From the NCBI RefSeq assembly GCF_900112265.1, contig NZ_FOLO01000008.1, forward strand, positions 46,876-110,875: 64,000 bases of DNA, written 5' to 3'. Position numbers and translations under genes: made by a program. Positions 34,159 through 43,759 of this stretch are shown here, one piece after another; the first letter of the stretch is position 1, and each line of letters opens with the position of its first letter. Origin of the DNA: Pseudoalteromonas denitrificans DSM 6059 (GTDB lineage: Bacteria > Pseudomonadota > Gammaproteobacteria > Enterobacterales > Alteromonadaceae). A model generated the notes under the pieces. It was not told the DNA's origin. It saw only the letters and a program-made list of their open reading frames with translations, and did no database searches.

Positions 34159-36175
34159 AAATATCTTTCAGGATTGAACCGTAGTTTTTAACAAATAGCT
34201 CAGCTTCGTTTTTTATATCAACGGATTGATGACCAATGCCTTTAAGGTATTTGATATAATAATCAAAAGTACCAAGTAAATCACGACTCCAAGCTTCACC
34301 AAATAGTGCGTCTGAGCATTCCTTTCCGATACAATGCGCTGGATTGGGTAAGGTTGCTAGAGCATCGGTTATTTCTTTGTTGATTCCGCTCTCTTTGCGT
34401 TTTTCACGATTTGGGAGCTTGGCGCATGGGGTGTCTGAGCTATCGCTGCAACTTCTTATACAAGCCACGGACATCGGTGTTTTAAGAGCGTAAATTTGAT
34501 TTTCTTTAATTCGGGATAGTAGCATTTCTTTGATGCGGCCTTTGAGTTCAATTTGCATATCCATTTCTGTTACTGATTTATTTTCAAATTCAACCCTTAA
34601 GTCTTTTTCTATATGTTCGGCACCGATAAGCATTTGTTTCCCTTTAGTTCCTGAAAGTTTTCCAGAAACCATTCCTTGAGCCATGTCTTCCGCTAAGGAC
34701 TCCTGAGAATTGGTTATGTTTTTGTTTCGTTCAGCGATAACAACAGGATTATGTGAAAGGTAGGCATCAGGCATTAAAGCATTGCTATGTCCAAATAGCT
34801 TTTTTAAAATCAAAATTGCGGCTGCACTATTTGCACCAATATATCCTGCTAAAGTTGCCCGAATGCAGTGTGCAGTAGCTTCGTCTTCATTTTGCGAAAT
34901 AGTTTTAAGTGAAATATTGTAGCGGCTAGCAAAATTTTGTATAAGTCGGTTAAATGGCTCTCCTGTATTCATTTTTCGCTTTTCACTTGATTTGTCTGAA
35001 GATTTTGTATTGTTTTTTTGAAATAATACACTACCTGAACGGTCGATTTTACTAAGTTCAGCAAGTTGAACTGCTTTTTTTGTTTGTGGTGGCACTGGAA
35101 CTACGTAATTTTGTAGGTGTGTTTTTTTTATGTCGGTAATAAGATAATTTAGTAAGTTGTGCCTCTTTGATGGCTGGCAGCAACCTTTTTCAAGGTTTCG
35201 CATGTCAACATTCCGAAGCCCTGTAGTTAAGAGGATTATCCAAGCCGCAGCACCTTGAGATAATTGCTCGAATTCCGAATACCATCCCTGAGTTATCATG
35301 CCTGTATGGTTTGTTTTACTTTCGACTAATCTTAGCGGTAGTATCGACTCAAGTTTTCTTTTATATTTTTTCTGAATAATAGAGCCTACATTCAAATTAA
35401 CTTTTCTTCCCTTTTTAGGTGGGTTCTCTTTGTGAAACTCTTCTATTTCATCAAATACATCAACAATAGTATCAAAATATTCATCAATAAATGGAAGTGC
35501 GTTTTTAACGATTGAACTGACGACTTCAAATTTCAGAGGGGCGTATGATTTTGTCGTAACATCTAAACCATGAATCTTTTTTATCTGTTTAACCCATGCT
35601 TGGCAGGACAAACTTTGCTCTTGCCAAGGTGTTGAAATGCCAGATACCAAAAAACTTGAATTAGGGAAAAAATCAATTGGAATTGTTGAAAACCGATTTA
35701 AACAACTATATGTGGAAACGGAAAGCCCACTATTTTTAGCTATGGTTGACTGAGCAACCAATTGGATATCGTAACTAGATAACTGAGAAAGCCCGTTGAA
35801 TGGCTGATTCCGCTCAGCAATTAAAATGGATTTAGGCTGTAAGGTATCAAAAAAAGCGTTGATGAATCCCGATATTTCTTTTTGAATAGTTGAAACTGCA
35901 AGGTTTGATATTTGAAGTTTGTTATAAGCAGCTACTTTGCAAGCAATAAGTAATGGATATGCAGACTCGTCTTTTAGCCAGTCATTCCATTTGAAATTGT
36001 ACTCATCTGTCCCAAAAACATCCCACACGCCATCTGAAAAATTTGAAGTTGCAGATATGCTGCTCATGTTTGAGTCTTTATAATGTTCAGCCAGCGCATC
36101 AATGCAATCCCATTGTTTTTTCCCTAAGTTCCTAGTTGAATCTTTGTTGTCTGTAATATTTATAATTTGATTCAT
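34124..36175 (-). CDS. Large tyrosine recombinase with C-terminal Cys-rich region
   Basis: The protein has 683 residues. Catalytic motifs: Arg in LTTGLRNVDM, HxxR in AHCIRATLAG, His in LFGHSNALM and Tyr in PDAYLSHN. The C-terminus adds cysteines (CIRSCSDSSDTPC, HCIGKECSDA) that could bind zinc. It overlaps the stop of the 694-residue gene by one base (TAATG) and the next gene by 35 bases. With its catalytic residues intact it is the most likely integrase of the element. Confidence 0.87.
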   Translation of the reverse strand: MNQIINITDNKDSTRNLGKKQWDCIDALAEHYKDSNMSSISATSNFSDGVWDVFGTDEYNFKWNDWLKDESAYPLLIACKVAAYNKLQISNLAVSTIQKEISGFINAFFDTLQPKSILIAERNQPFNGLSQLSSYDIQLVAQSTIAKNSGLSVSTYSCLNRFSTIPIDFFPNSSFLVSGISTPWQEQSLSCQAWVKQIKKIHGLDVTTKSYAPLKFEVVSSIVKNALPFIDEYFDTIVDVFDEIEEFHKENPPKKGRKVNLNVGSIIQKKYKRKLESILPLRLVESKTNHTGMITQGWYSEFEQLSQGAAAWIILLTTGLRNVDMRNLEKGCCQPSKRHNLLNYLITDIKKTHLQNYVVPVPPQTKKAVQLAELSKIDRSGSVLFQKNNTKSSDKSSEKRKMNTGEPFNRLIQNFASRYNISLKTISQNEDEATAHCIRATLAGYIGANSAAAILILKKLFGHSNALMPDAYLSHNPVVIAERNKNITNSQESLAEDMAQGMVSGKLSGTKGKQMLIGAEHIEKDLRVEFENKSVTEMDMQIELKGRIKEMLLSRIKENQIYALKTPMSVACIRSCSDSSDTPCAKLPNREKRKESGINKEITDALATLPNPAHCIGKECSDALFGEAWSRDLLGTFDYYIKYLKGIGHQSVDIKNEAELFVKNYGSILKDIYADERGDGYFD

Positions 36176-38259
36176 TAGATACCTCCAGTTTGCAATATTG
36201 GTGGTAGGAGTGGCGTTTCGTTTTGCATAGCGTTATTAGCTTGTTCATACGCTAGCTCTACCAGTTCGACACCGTTTTGATGGCGTATTCTAAATTTATC
36301 TATTGTGTCGCGAGCGATATACAGTCTATCCTCAAGTGTAACTTTAAAGATTTCGGGGTCACTGCTTTGTTTGTTTTCATATTGCATAATACGATAGCAA
36401 ATTGCAGGTAGATGCTCAGAATAAACCTCGCTTCGCTCACAGCCAAGGCACATATCGTATTTTCTACAACTAACTGCTATTGGTAGTTCATGAGATGGAT
36501 TGCTTGGGTCTGAACAATCACACAAATAGACTTTATGAGTATCTGAGGAGCGTTCACCATCTTCTTTAATCTTTCCCTGAAAGGTCAATGCTTTTTCAAG
36601 TAAATCGCTTGTAAGTGCTACAATAGCACTGTTGATTACTAGATTTCCTACGCCACTTTTTAAAATATAACTAAACAAAGTAGTATCAAACTGACTGTGA
36701 TTTAGGGCATCTTTAAGTTTTGCTATTAACTCATCTGCATTTTTAACATCCTTTAATAGCCTGAGTAGCTTATGACCAGCGAATACTTTTCGTATACGTC
36801 TAGTTTCAATTGATTTAAGGGAAGCTCCACTATCATCTACAATGTTGTAGTTAAGAGCGAATGCTGTCAGTTTTCTATGTAAATCAGAAATATTGAAGAA
36901 AAATGTTCTGTCTGCATTACGATTGCTATCTAAAAACTTCAGGTAGTTATAAAGCGGGCTATTAATTTTTACAGGTGTGCTTATGAATTTGCTAGAGCCG
37001 TATCCTTTTGCTTTCTTCCCAACTAAAACAATGGATTTATCTCGTGATGGAGTCTTGCTGGTGACACCAAGTTCAACATCAAATATATCATACCAAAGCT
37101 TATCATTTACCCGAACTCTCCAATCTAAAACTGTTTCTAAATTCAAGCCTGTTGTAATTAATGTATATAACAAGATAGCTAGCTCGTGATGGTCTGATTG
37201 CAGTGACAATATACTCGCGTACTTAACCTTACTCTCTGTTTTACCTCCAGTAATAGCCCAGCCAAGAGAGTAAAGAAAATCCATAAAACTATCTAGATGG
37301 TTGTATTTGTTTTTCCTACTACACGCGGTTCTCAGTCTTGCCATAAAATAATTAAGGTCACTTGAATACGGTGTATGTCTTATTCCATTCCTTTCGTTCC
37401 TAATGTAAATGTATATATTTTTTAATAGTTTTTCGTGACCTTCATTACCAGATTCAAGTAATTCAAATATTTTTTTATTTGACATTTTTACATTGTTAAG
37501 TGGGATAAAGTCATCTCCAAGCCCTATCTCTGAAGACTTTTCAAGAGCATTGAAATGTCGTTGCGCTTGCTCTATTTCATAAAAGGCATACGCAAGTATT
37601 TGTATTAATTCTTTGTCACTATAGTCATATTCTTCTTTTAATTTATCTAAATCAACTTTAGATAAATCTCTCACTGAAGTTGTTTTTTCCTTCAGTTTTA
37701 TAGCTGTTAAGTTGCGTTTCGACAATGTTGGATGTAAATCTACGAGCGTTTTAAAATGAGATTTGTATGTTTTTGCTGTGTTTGTAGTCAACGTGCTCAA
37801 CCAGCGGCTTACATGCTCCATTGACAACTTATCAGCAGAGGTTGGTGGTGACTCAAGTGTAGAAAGGAAACCGAACAGGCTATTTATTGTACTGTGGATT
37901 TTTCCTAAAGTTGATTTAGATATATCCGCTAGTGACATCTTTTTTATTGTAAGCTGAGCAAACGTTGTTGCTATTTCATATCCAACCAATTCCTTTCCAT
38001 CTCTAACCATTAAGAAAGCATCCTTTTTCCCAGTGCTATATTTAGCTGCACGAAAGTATGACTTTCTTGGATATCGTGAATCGGTTACTTCATCAGTACT
38101 TTTGGGTTCTTCAAAGAAAAGACGTACTGAGTGATATAGTGAATCTGTATAATGCTTATATTTAGGCAAGCCATTTACATCAACCACTGGTAATGTAGCA
38201 ACTTTGCTATCAGGTATAGATAATTTTATTTTAGTTTTCTTAGACTTTGCCATACACAA
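36175..38259 (-). CDS. Recombinase-like protein with altered catalytic residues, first gene of the module
   Basis: This protein of 694 residues is similar in size and layout to its neighbour, with a core-binding-like N-terminal part and a recombinase-like C-terminal part. The usual first Arg is Asn here (TTGLNLETVLDW). The region corresponding to the HxxR box reads ETRRIRKVF, with no His. The last part keeps an HSQF and a Tyr (NHSQFDTTLFSYI). Then follow paired cysteines (CDCSDP, CRKYDMCLGC). It is probably not active as a recombinase but may be a structural or DNA-binding partner. It starts at ATG 38259 near the right end and should be read from the TGAGTC-bearing region upstream. Confidence 0.75.
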   Translation of the reverse strand: MCMAKSKKTKIKLSIPDSKVATLPVVDVNGLPKYKHYTDSLYHSVRLFFEEPKSTDEVTDSRYPRKSYFRAAKYSTGKKDAFLMVRDGKELVGYEIATTFAQLTIKKMSLADISKSTLGKIHSTINSLFGFLSTLESPPTSADKLSMEHVSRWLSTLTTNTAKTYKSHFKTLVDLHPTLSKRNLTAIKLKEKTTSVRDLSKVDLDKLKEEYDYSDKELIQILAYAFYEIEQAQRHFNALEKSSEIGLGDDFIPLNNVKMSNKKIFELLESGNEGHEKLLKNIYIYIRNERNGIRHTPYSSDLNYFMARLRTACSRKNKYNHLDSFMDFLYSLGWAITGGKTESKVKYASILSLQSDHHELAILLYTLITTGLNLETVLDWRVRVNDKLWYDIFDVELGVTSKTPSRDKSIVLVGKKAKGYGSSKFISTPVKINSPLYNYLKFLDSNRNADRTFFFNISDLHRKLTAFALNYNIVDDSGASLKSIETRRIRKVFAGHKLLRLLKDVKNADELIAKLKDALNHSQFDTTLFSYILKSGVGNLVINSAIVALTSDLLEKALTFQGKIKEDGERSSDTHKVYLCDCSDPSNPSHELPIAVSCRKYDMCLGCERSEVYSEHLPAICYRIMQYENKQSSDPEIFKVTLEDRLYIARDTIDKFRIRHQNGVELVELAYEQANNAMQNETPLLPPILQTGGI

Positions 38260-38375
38260 ATCCTTTTTATGTGAGTCGTTACTGAATTGTCGCTCTTTGA
38301 AGTGTAGTGCTATGGTGAGAGGGTGGCAAATTTTTTTTGAAAAAAAGTGAGTCGTTTTGTAAATTTACGTATTTT
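38260..38375. promoter_or_regulatory. Right end of the element with two TGAGTC sites and probable operon promoter
   Basis: GTGAGTCGTT occurs at 38271-38280 and AAGTGAGTCG at 38345-38354; the second lies about 22 bases inside the right junction, mirroring the left-end site. The interval must hold the promoter of the recombinase operon starting at 38259. Overlap of the sites with the promoter suggests that a module protein represses its own synthesis. This is inferred from position only. Confidence 0.55.
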
Positions 38376-39540
38376 GAGCAACCTCGTGGAACATAGTATT
38401 TGTAAAAAATGCATTAAACGTAATGTTTTTGCGTTGCTCAGGGACTATCAGTTGATGTGCAATCGGAACTAAAATTTTATCAAACTTTGCCTGCATGGCA
38501 TTTTTAAGCTGTAAGCGCCGAGTCCCTTTTTTTAGTTGAACTTCTTCATCATTTGGCAGATTGATTGCAATTGTTTTACCGCCCGCATTTGAATGACCTG
38601 CATAATAAATTACGTCATAGGCATTTAAATCGGCATCAGAACCTGGGACTTCTTGTTTATATTTTTGCTCTACTGGTAAGCCCTTTTGTAGTTCTGGTAA
38701 ATAAGCTGCGTATTTAGCCAGTTTTTCACTCCAGGCTAAATCCTTTACAAGCACATAAGCTTCAAAAGCAGCACGATAGCCAAATAATTGATCTTCATAA
38801 TTTTCAATCGGCCCAATAACAACGTCAATTGGATTATTCTTCATATCCATCCAAGCAAAATCCGAAGCTTGGTAATCATCTGTTAATAAGGCTTGGGCTC
38901 TTAGGTTGAGGTAGTTAGCAAACTCTTTGTCGTCGGCCAAAGTTGATGCTTGTTTTAATAAATCAGCTGCCTCTGATAATTGTTTTGCATAAACTTTTGA
39001 ATAAGGAGATGAATATAAAGCACCTTTATCATTACGACGTACAATAGAGTATAATCCTTGTTTATCATCTAACTGAGACTTGTTAAGTTCATCTTTTGTG
39101 ATGTCAGAAGGGTAAAAATGTGCACCCAAAGATTTTTCTTCATAGCCAGTTAAAAAAACTTTATCTCCATTTAATCGATCCCAAGGTCCATAATTTACAT
39201 CTGCAAATTGTTTTACTTTTTCGTCGGATATTTTAGATAAAAATTCAGCTTTACCTTCACCAAATGCTTGAAGCCAAAAAAGGTCATCCATTATTTTAGC
39301 TGCTTCTATGAGCTTAACTAGCATTTTAGTTTGATTTTTAGAAAGAGATGATAAATCAGCTTTTAACGCTACAGAAGTATAAATATCTAACCTGCTTTTA
39401 GGCATTGAAATTAATTCAGCTGTTGTTGTTTTAACTGTTTCTATCGTTTTTGTCGTTTGTTCATTTTTTGGTTGATTACATGCTGTGAGCATTGTTGTAC
39501 TACAAAATATAAGTGCTAGACTAATTTTATTCAATTTCAT
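38375..39540 (-). pseudogene. N-terminal fragment of the interrupted M49 metallopeptidase lipoprotein gene
   Basis: The 5' part of the host gene has a lipoprotein signal (IFCSTTMLTACNQ), with its own ATG at 39540, and is similar along its length to the intact cargo copy. It ends within FTNTMFHEVA, where element sequence adds QNT and a TAA stop at 38365-38367. The zinc motif is therefore split. The rest of the gene is at 17411-17932. Before insertion the host gene would have encoded about 560 residues. Confidence 0.9.
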
Positions 39541-39724
39541 GAAGAGGTTCGCTTATTGATTTTTATAAGGCATCTAGAGTAATAGCGAAGTGAGAAGCTG
39601 TAAAGTTACTAAAATAAAAAAAGATATAATTTTTCTTAACTTTATCGACAACTTAGTCAATACTTTAGATTGATAATAAAAATTGCCTTCCCTAGTGTAT
39701 GGGATATCAAAAGGAAATGGATTT

Positions 39725-40564
39725 ATGTCTACAGAAAATGCATTACTTACGATTTTAATAGAAAAAATAAATAACGATACCCTCGTTTTACCAACATTAC
39801 CTGCAATTGCAGTTAAAGTGAGGGAAGCTGCTGACGATCCGGATGTTAACTTAATGGAAATGGCTGAGGTGATAGGGCAAGATCCTGCTTTAGCTGCCAG
39901 AATGATCAAAATTTCTAATAGTGCTTTTTTAGGCAGAACGATTAAAGTTTCTACTTTAAACCAGGCTGTAACGCGTATTGGTTTAAGGCAAATTAAAAAC
40001 ATAGCAACTGCGATGGCAATGGAGCAATTATTTGTTTCACAAAATGATTTGGTAAAAAGTTACTTAGATAAATCATGGCAAAAAACGTTAGAAGTTGCAT
40101 CAAGTGCAATTGCCTTACTGCAAATTTACATTAAAAGTAATAAACATACCTCTCTTAATATAGATACAATTACTTTGGCTGCGCTTGTTTATAATATTGG
40201 TGTATTGCCTATATTGACTGAAGCAGAGCGCCATCCTGAAGTTTTTGCAAACCCGGCTTTTCTCGCTTTGGCTATAAAAAAATTGGGTGGGAAAATAGGT
40301 GGTTCAATAATGCGAGCTTGGGGTTTCACCGAGAACTTTGTTGAGGTTGCGGAGAGTTGGTCAAATCCTAATTATCATCCGACAAATCCTTGTTATGTAG
40401 ACTTTATTCGAATAGGTGCAATTGAAGAGGGTGTACTTAAAGTTGCTGATAAAGATAGCTTATTAGAAAATTATGTAGAAAAAGGCATGTTAACATCACT
40501 TGATATGTTAACTAGTGATGACTATTTAACCGTAAGACATGATGTGAAGTCTGTTTTTGCATGA
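39725..40564 (+). CDS. HDOD domain signalling protein
   Basis: The ATG at 39725 follows AAAGGAAATGG and gives 279 residues. The body is one HDOD domain: LPTLPAIAVKVREAADDPDVNLMEMAEVIGQDPALAARMIKISNS near residues 20-70 and ALVYNIGVLPIL near 155. HDOD domains are inactive relatives of HD phosphohydrolases and act as signalling adaptors in motility or stress. No output domain is attached. It is divergent from the M49 fragment, so its promoter lies in 39541-39724. Confidence 0.82.
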   Translation: MSTENALLTILIEKINNDTLVLPTLPAIAVKVREAADDPDVNLMEMAEVIGQDPALAARMIKISNSAFLGRTIKVSTLNQAVTRIGLRQIKNIATAMAMEQLFVSQNDLVKSYLDKSWQKTLEVASSAIALLQIYIKSNKHTSLNIDTITLAALVYNIGVLPILTEAERHPEVFANPAFLALAIKKLGGKIGGSIMRAWGFTENFVEVAESWSNPNYHPTNPCYVDFIRIGAIEEGVLKVADKDSLLENYVEKGMLTSLDMLTSDDYLTVRHDVKSVFA

Positions 40565-40681
40565 TGACTTTATTATGCAAATTTATTTTAAAGTTGTTTG
40601 GTTAGTTTGATATAAGCCAATATTCAGTACAGTATTAAATATTGGCTATAAACGGCTTAAAGTCGAATAGTGTTATGCTAA

Positions 40682-41590
40682 TTATTCCGCTTCAGCATCA
40701 CCTAAACTTGTTAATAAATCTTCAAGCATTAGTTTTAGCTCTTCACTGGCTAAAATGAAATCGGCATCCAGTTTTACAACCATATCTTCTTTTGGTATAT
40801 CTGCATTTTCATCTTTTAATACTTCAGAATAGTTTATGCGTTTAATGCTGCCATCTTCAGCTAGCATAAATTTTATGCGTTCATTCCAGTCTAAAGCAAG
40901 TTTAGTAACTTGCTTCCCATTCTCTAGATGTTTTTGTACTTCATCAGATGAAAGGTCGTGTTGCTTTAATTTTACTTGTGCACCATTTTCATCTGCTTCT
41001 TGTAAGTCGGCATCTTGACCAATTGCAAAGCCTTCAGGGGGTGACATATTGGTTAACCAGTCAGTTAAAAATAAGCCTAAATCAAAATTAACAAAAGCAG
41101 GAACAACTGGCAGGCTACCTAAAGACTTACGTAACAAAGCAAGTAATTCTTCTGCTTTATTAAAACTACCAGAATTTACAACTAACCAGCCTTTTTCTAA
41201 ATCTATAAACGCAAATTGTAAATTTGATTTCTTAAATGCTTGAGGCAATAAGCTATGTAATAAATTTTCTTTTATTTCATCTTTTTCTTTCTTTTTAACT
41301 GGGCGGTTTTCATCTATTTCAATTTGTTCTACTTTTTCAGCGACAAGTTCATTTACAACAGCAGCAGGTAATACTTTTTCTTCTCGTTTAGCACAGACTA
41401 ATATTGATTTTTGTGAAAAGTGAGAAAGCATTTGACCATGTTTTCCAAGTGCTTTTGTCCAACCAAATGTACTTAGGTCTTGGCTGCCGCAGGGGCGAAA
41501 AATATCTTGTTCTAATGCTTTTTCAAATTCGTCTTGTTGGTATGAAATTTCTTGCTTAAATTTGTAACAAATAAGGTTACTAAACCACAT
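40682..41590 (-). CDS. rdgC: Recombination-associated protein RdgC
   Basis: I choose the ATG at 41590 (MWFSNLICYKF), which gives 302 residues, the usual RdgC length (303 in E. coli). A longer frame to 41635 adds 15 residues not expected in the family. RdgC forms a ring-shaped dimer around duplex DNA and limits RecA-mediated exchange. Typical segments are present (FRPCGSQDLSTFGWTKALG, LLPQAFKKS, WLTNMSPPEGF). It stands alone with no operon partner. Confidence 0.9.
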   Translation of the reverse strand: MWFSNLICYKFKQEISYQQDEFEKALEQDIFRPCGSQDLSTFGWTKALGKHGQMLSHFSQKSILVCAKREEKVLPAAVVNELVAEKVEQIEIDENRPVKKKEKDEIKENLLHSLLPQAFKKSNLQFAFIDLEKGWLVVNSGSFNKAEELLALLRKSLGSLPVVPAFVNFDLGLFLTDWLTNMSPPEGFAIGQDADLQEADENGAQVKLKQHDLSSDEVQKHLENGKQVTKLALDWNERIKFMLAEDGSIKRINYSEVLKDENADIPKEDMVVKLDADFILASEELKLMLEDLLTSLGDAEAE

Positions 41591-41732
41591 AAATACTTTC
41601 CTAATATTAAATACCAATCGGGTATAGGGCATCATAACAAGTTTGCTAATGACAAATAAAGGGATTAAATAATCGCTGTAAAATTTAGCTTGGAAAACGA
41701 ACGTTTTTTTGGAAATAATAAGTTTAAACTTT

Positions 41733-43496
41733 TTATTCTGTAAATATTCCCATAGGGGTAGGCATATTTTTAGGAAAAGAAATATGGTAAGTTAGGCCTT
41801 CACCTTCTTCTGAACTGACATCTATATCACCTGAGAGAGTTTGTTTTACTAAGTTAAATACAATATGAGTTCCTAACCCACTTCCTCCTTGATCTCGCTT
41901 TGTGGTAAAAAATGGGTCAAATAACTTAGTCAATTGTTCTGTTTTAACCCCTTTACCATTATCTTCAAAAATGATATCAACAAGTCCATCTTGTTCGGTG
42001 ATTTTAATATTAATTTCACCGAGTGCTACGCCCTCTAGCCCATGAATGAGGGAGTTCATAATCAGATTTGTGAATATTTGGCTTATTGCTCCAGCAGGTA
42101 AATTTAAAATTAAATCTTCTGGGCAAAATAAGTTTATTGCATGTTTTGTCTTTTTTATTTTGGGGTGTAAAGAGCGTATGATCTCTTTTAAGTAATCTTT
42201 TAAATTTATGGTTCTTACTGCTTCACTTGCTTGGTCAACTGCTATTTGTTTAAAGCTTGCAACAAGCTCTGAAGCTCTTTGTAAGTTAGTGGTTAATAAC
42301 CCTGTACTTTGCATGGCATCATTTATGAAATCTTCAAGTGCTTTTGGAGAAAGCGTTTTTTCTTTGTAAGAGCTTTCGATTTGTATTAAGCGTTCATGTA
42401 AAAATGATGTTGCAGTTACACCAATACCAACCGGTGTATTGATATCATGTGTAATACCTGCAACTAAGCCGCCTAAAGCAGCCATTTTCTCTGAACTCAC
42501 TAAACGTTCTTGTGCTTGATTAAGTTCGTCGGTATAACGCTGTAATTCTGTATGTTTTGTTATGAGCTCTTGTTCAGTATCTTTTCTTAATTCAATCTCT
42601 TCTGTTAATGTGAGTTTTTGTTTTTCTAGTTCGTATTTTTGTTGTTGCAGATCCATCATAGCTTGACTTAAGGTTGATGTTTTTCTCGCAACTTCTTGCT
42701 CTAGAATTAAGTTTTGTTGATCAAGCTTTTCATTACTGACTAATAGTTTTTTTTGTGTTGTTTCTAATTGTACTTTGTAGTCTGTGATTTTATCGATCAT
42801 GTTATTAAATGAAATCTCCATAATTTTTAATTCATTATGGTCTGTCGTATGGATTTCTAGTTTTCTACCTTCTAAATCCTCTAATTCAAGATCTTCAATT
42901 TGCTGTGTTAAATCTGTTAAAGGTTCCGTTAGTAAGCGTCTAAAAGCCAATAGAAATAGAATAATTAAAAAAGTTGTTTTAATAAAAGCATTACCAATTA
43001 AAAAATAGATAGAAATCATAATGCGGCTTAAAACAACTTCTCTACTGGAGAATAAGGTTACATCACCTACTTGAGTTGCTCTGCCTGAAAACTCAAAAAT
43101 AAGTGGAAAAGTATAACCAAATAAACCTGAAGGACCATCTTCAATCATTGAAGAATCTTGGACAAGTTGTTCACTATAAATATTAACAATATCTAATGAA
43201 CGACCAAGTTGAGAAATAACTTCTCCGCTATCATCTCTTACTATAATACCTTCAATCGACGGGATAGCTAATAGGCCTTCAGCAATTGTGACTGTTTGTT
43301 GAGTGTTTAACTCCCAAATGGCACGCGTTAAACTACCAGAGAAGGTTTTTTGTAATGTTGTTAATTCGTTTCGTATAAAATCTTTTGCATTATAATATTC
43401 AGCAAAAACTTGCCCTAGAGTGACAATAAAGGTCAGTAAAAAATATACCGACAATACATTTGTTAATAGTTTCTTTGATAGGCTCTTTTGTAACAT
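41733..43496 (-). CDS. Membrane sensor histidine kinase
   Basis: The protein has 587 residues: an N-terminal membrane helix, a periplasmic sensor part of about 130 residues, a second helix (FLIGNAFIKTTFLIILFLLAF), a HAMP-like linker, a long coiled coil, and a kinase core with the phospho-acceptor His in LVAGITHDINTPVGIG. The ATP-binding domain shows NLIMNSLIHGLEG, FEDNGKGVK, DPFFTTKRDQGGSGLGTHIV. The THDINTP box puts it near quinone- or stress-responsive kinases. The neighbouring response regulator at 43760 is divergent and may be its partner. Confidence 0.88.
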   Translation of the reverse strand: MLQKSLSKKLLTNVLSVYFLLTFIVTLGQVFAEYYNAKDFIRNELTTLQKTFSGSLTRAIWELNTQQTVTIAEGLLAIPSIEGIIVRDDSGEVISQLGRSLDIVNIYSEQLVQDSSMIEDGPSGLFGYTFPLIFEFSGRATQVGDVTLFSSREVVLSRIMISIYFLIGNAFIKTTFLIILFLLAFRRLLTEPLTDLTQQIEDLELEDLEGRKLEIHTTDHNELKIMEISFNNMIDKITDYKVQLETTQKKLLVSNEKLDQQNLILEQEVARKTSTLSQAMMDLQQQKYELEKQKLTLTEEIELRKDTEQELITKHTELQRYTDELNQAQERLVSSEKMAALGGLVAGITHDINTPVGIGVTATSFLHERLIQIESSYKEKTLSPKALEDFINDAMQSTGLLTTNLQRASELVASFKQIAVDQASEAVRTINLKDYLKEIIRSLHPKIKKTKHAINLFCPEDLILNLPAGAISQIFTNLIMNSLIHGLEGVALGEINIKITEQDGLVDIIFEDNGKGVKTEQLTKLFDPFFTTKRDQGGSGLGTHIVFNLVKQTLSGDIDVSSEEGEGLTYHISFPKNMPTPMGIFTE

Positions 43497-43759
43497 GAAT
43501 TAACTAAAATTCCTTTATTGAGGTTTTTAATTAGCTTTATAAACTTAGCCAATAACATAGCAAAAATAAATAAAAATAACTGTTTATTCGAATATTTATA
43601 TTTATTTATATGAAAGTTTTATTTATCTAGTTCAAACAAGTCTGCTTGTATGAGAGTATTATATCATTTGTATAAATTGATTTACTTCGCTAAAGATGAA
43701 ACGAATTAATTCACCTAAAGTAACTTTATTTATATTTTTTACATAATTTTAAGGTTTTT

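Larger units (their letters stand above)
17932..38375. mobile_element. About 20.4-kb integrative element with tyrosine recombinase module, M49 replacement copy and defence-like cargo
   Basis: The limits are set by the two halves of one peptidase gene: the reading frame is lost inside codons for HEVAH/GLG at about 38375 and resumes at about 17932. The exact crossover is uncertain by a few bases, and no long duplication is seen. The right end carries six overlapping recombination genes, and the rest is cargo, nearly all on the minus strand. TGAGTC-type sites occur near both ends. There are no conjugation genes, phage structural genes or tRNA target. The organisation recalls multi-recombinase transposons such as Tn554 and the Gamma-Mobile-Trio islands, but I cannot confirm homology to either. 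Confidence 0.88.

Noticed and set aside
17932..38375. Naming the element as a Gamma-Mobile-Trio island or a Tn554-family transposon
   Set aside because: Only the multi-recombinase layout is similar. I cannot confirm sequence homology of any of the proteins, and the helicase and P-loop genes do not fit my knowledge of either group.
17932..38375. A conjugative element or prophage
   Set aside because: There are no relaxase, type IV secretion, capsid, terminase or lysis genes in the interval, and the only DNA-mobility genes are recombinases, the helicase and accessory proteins.
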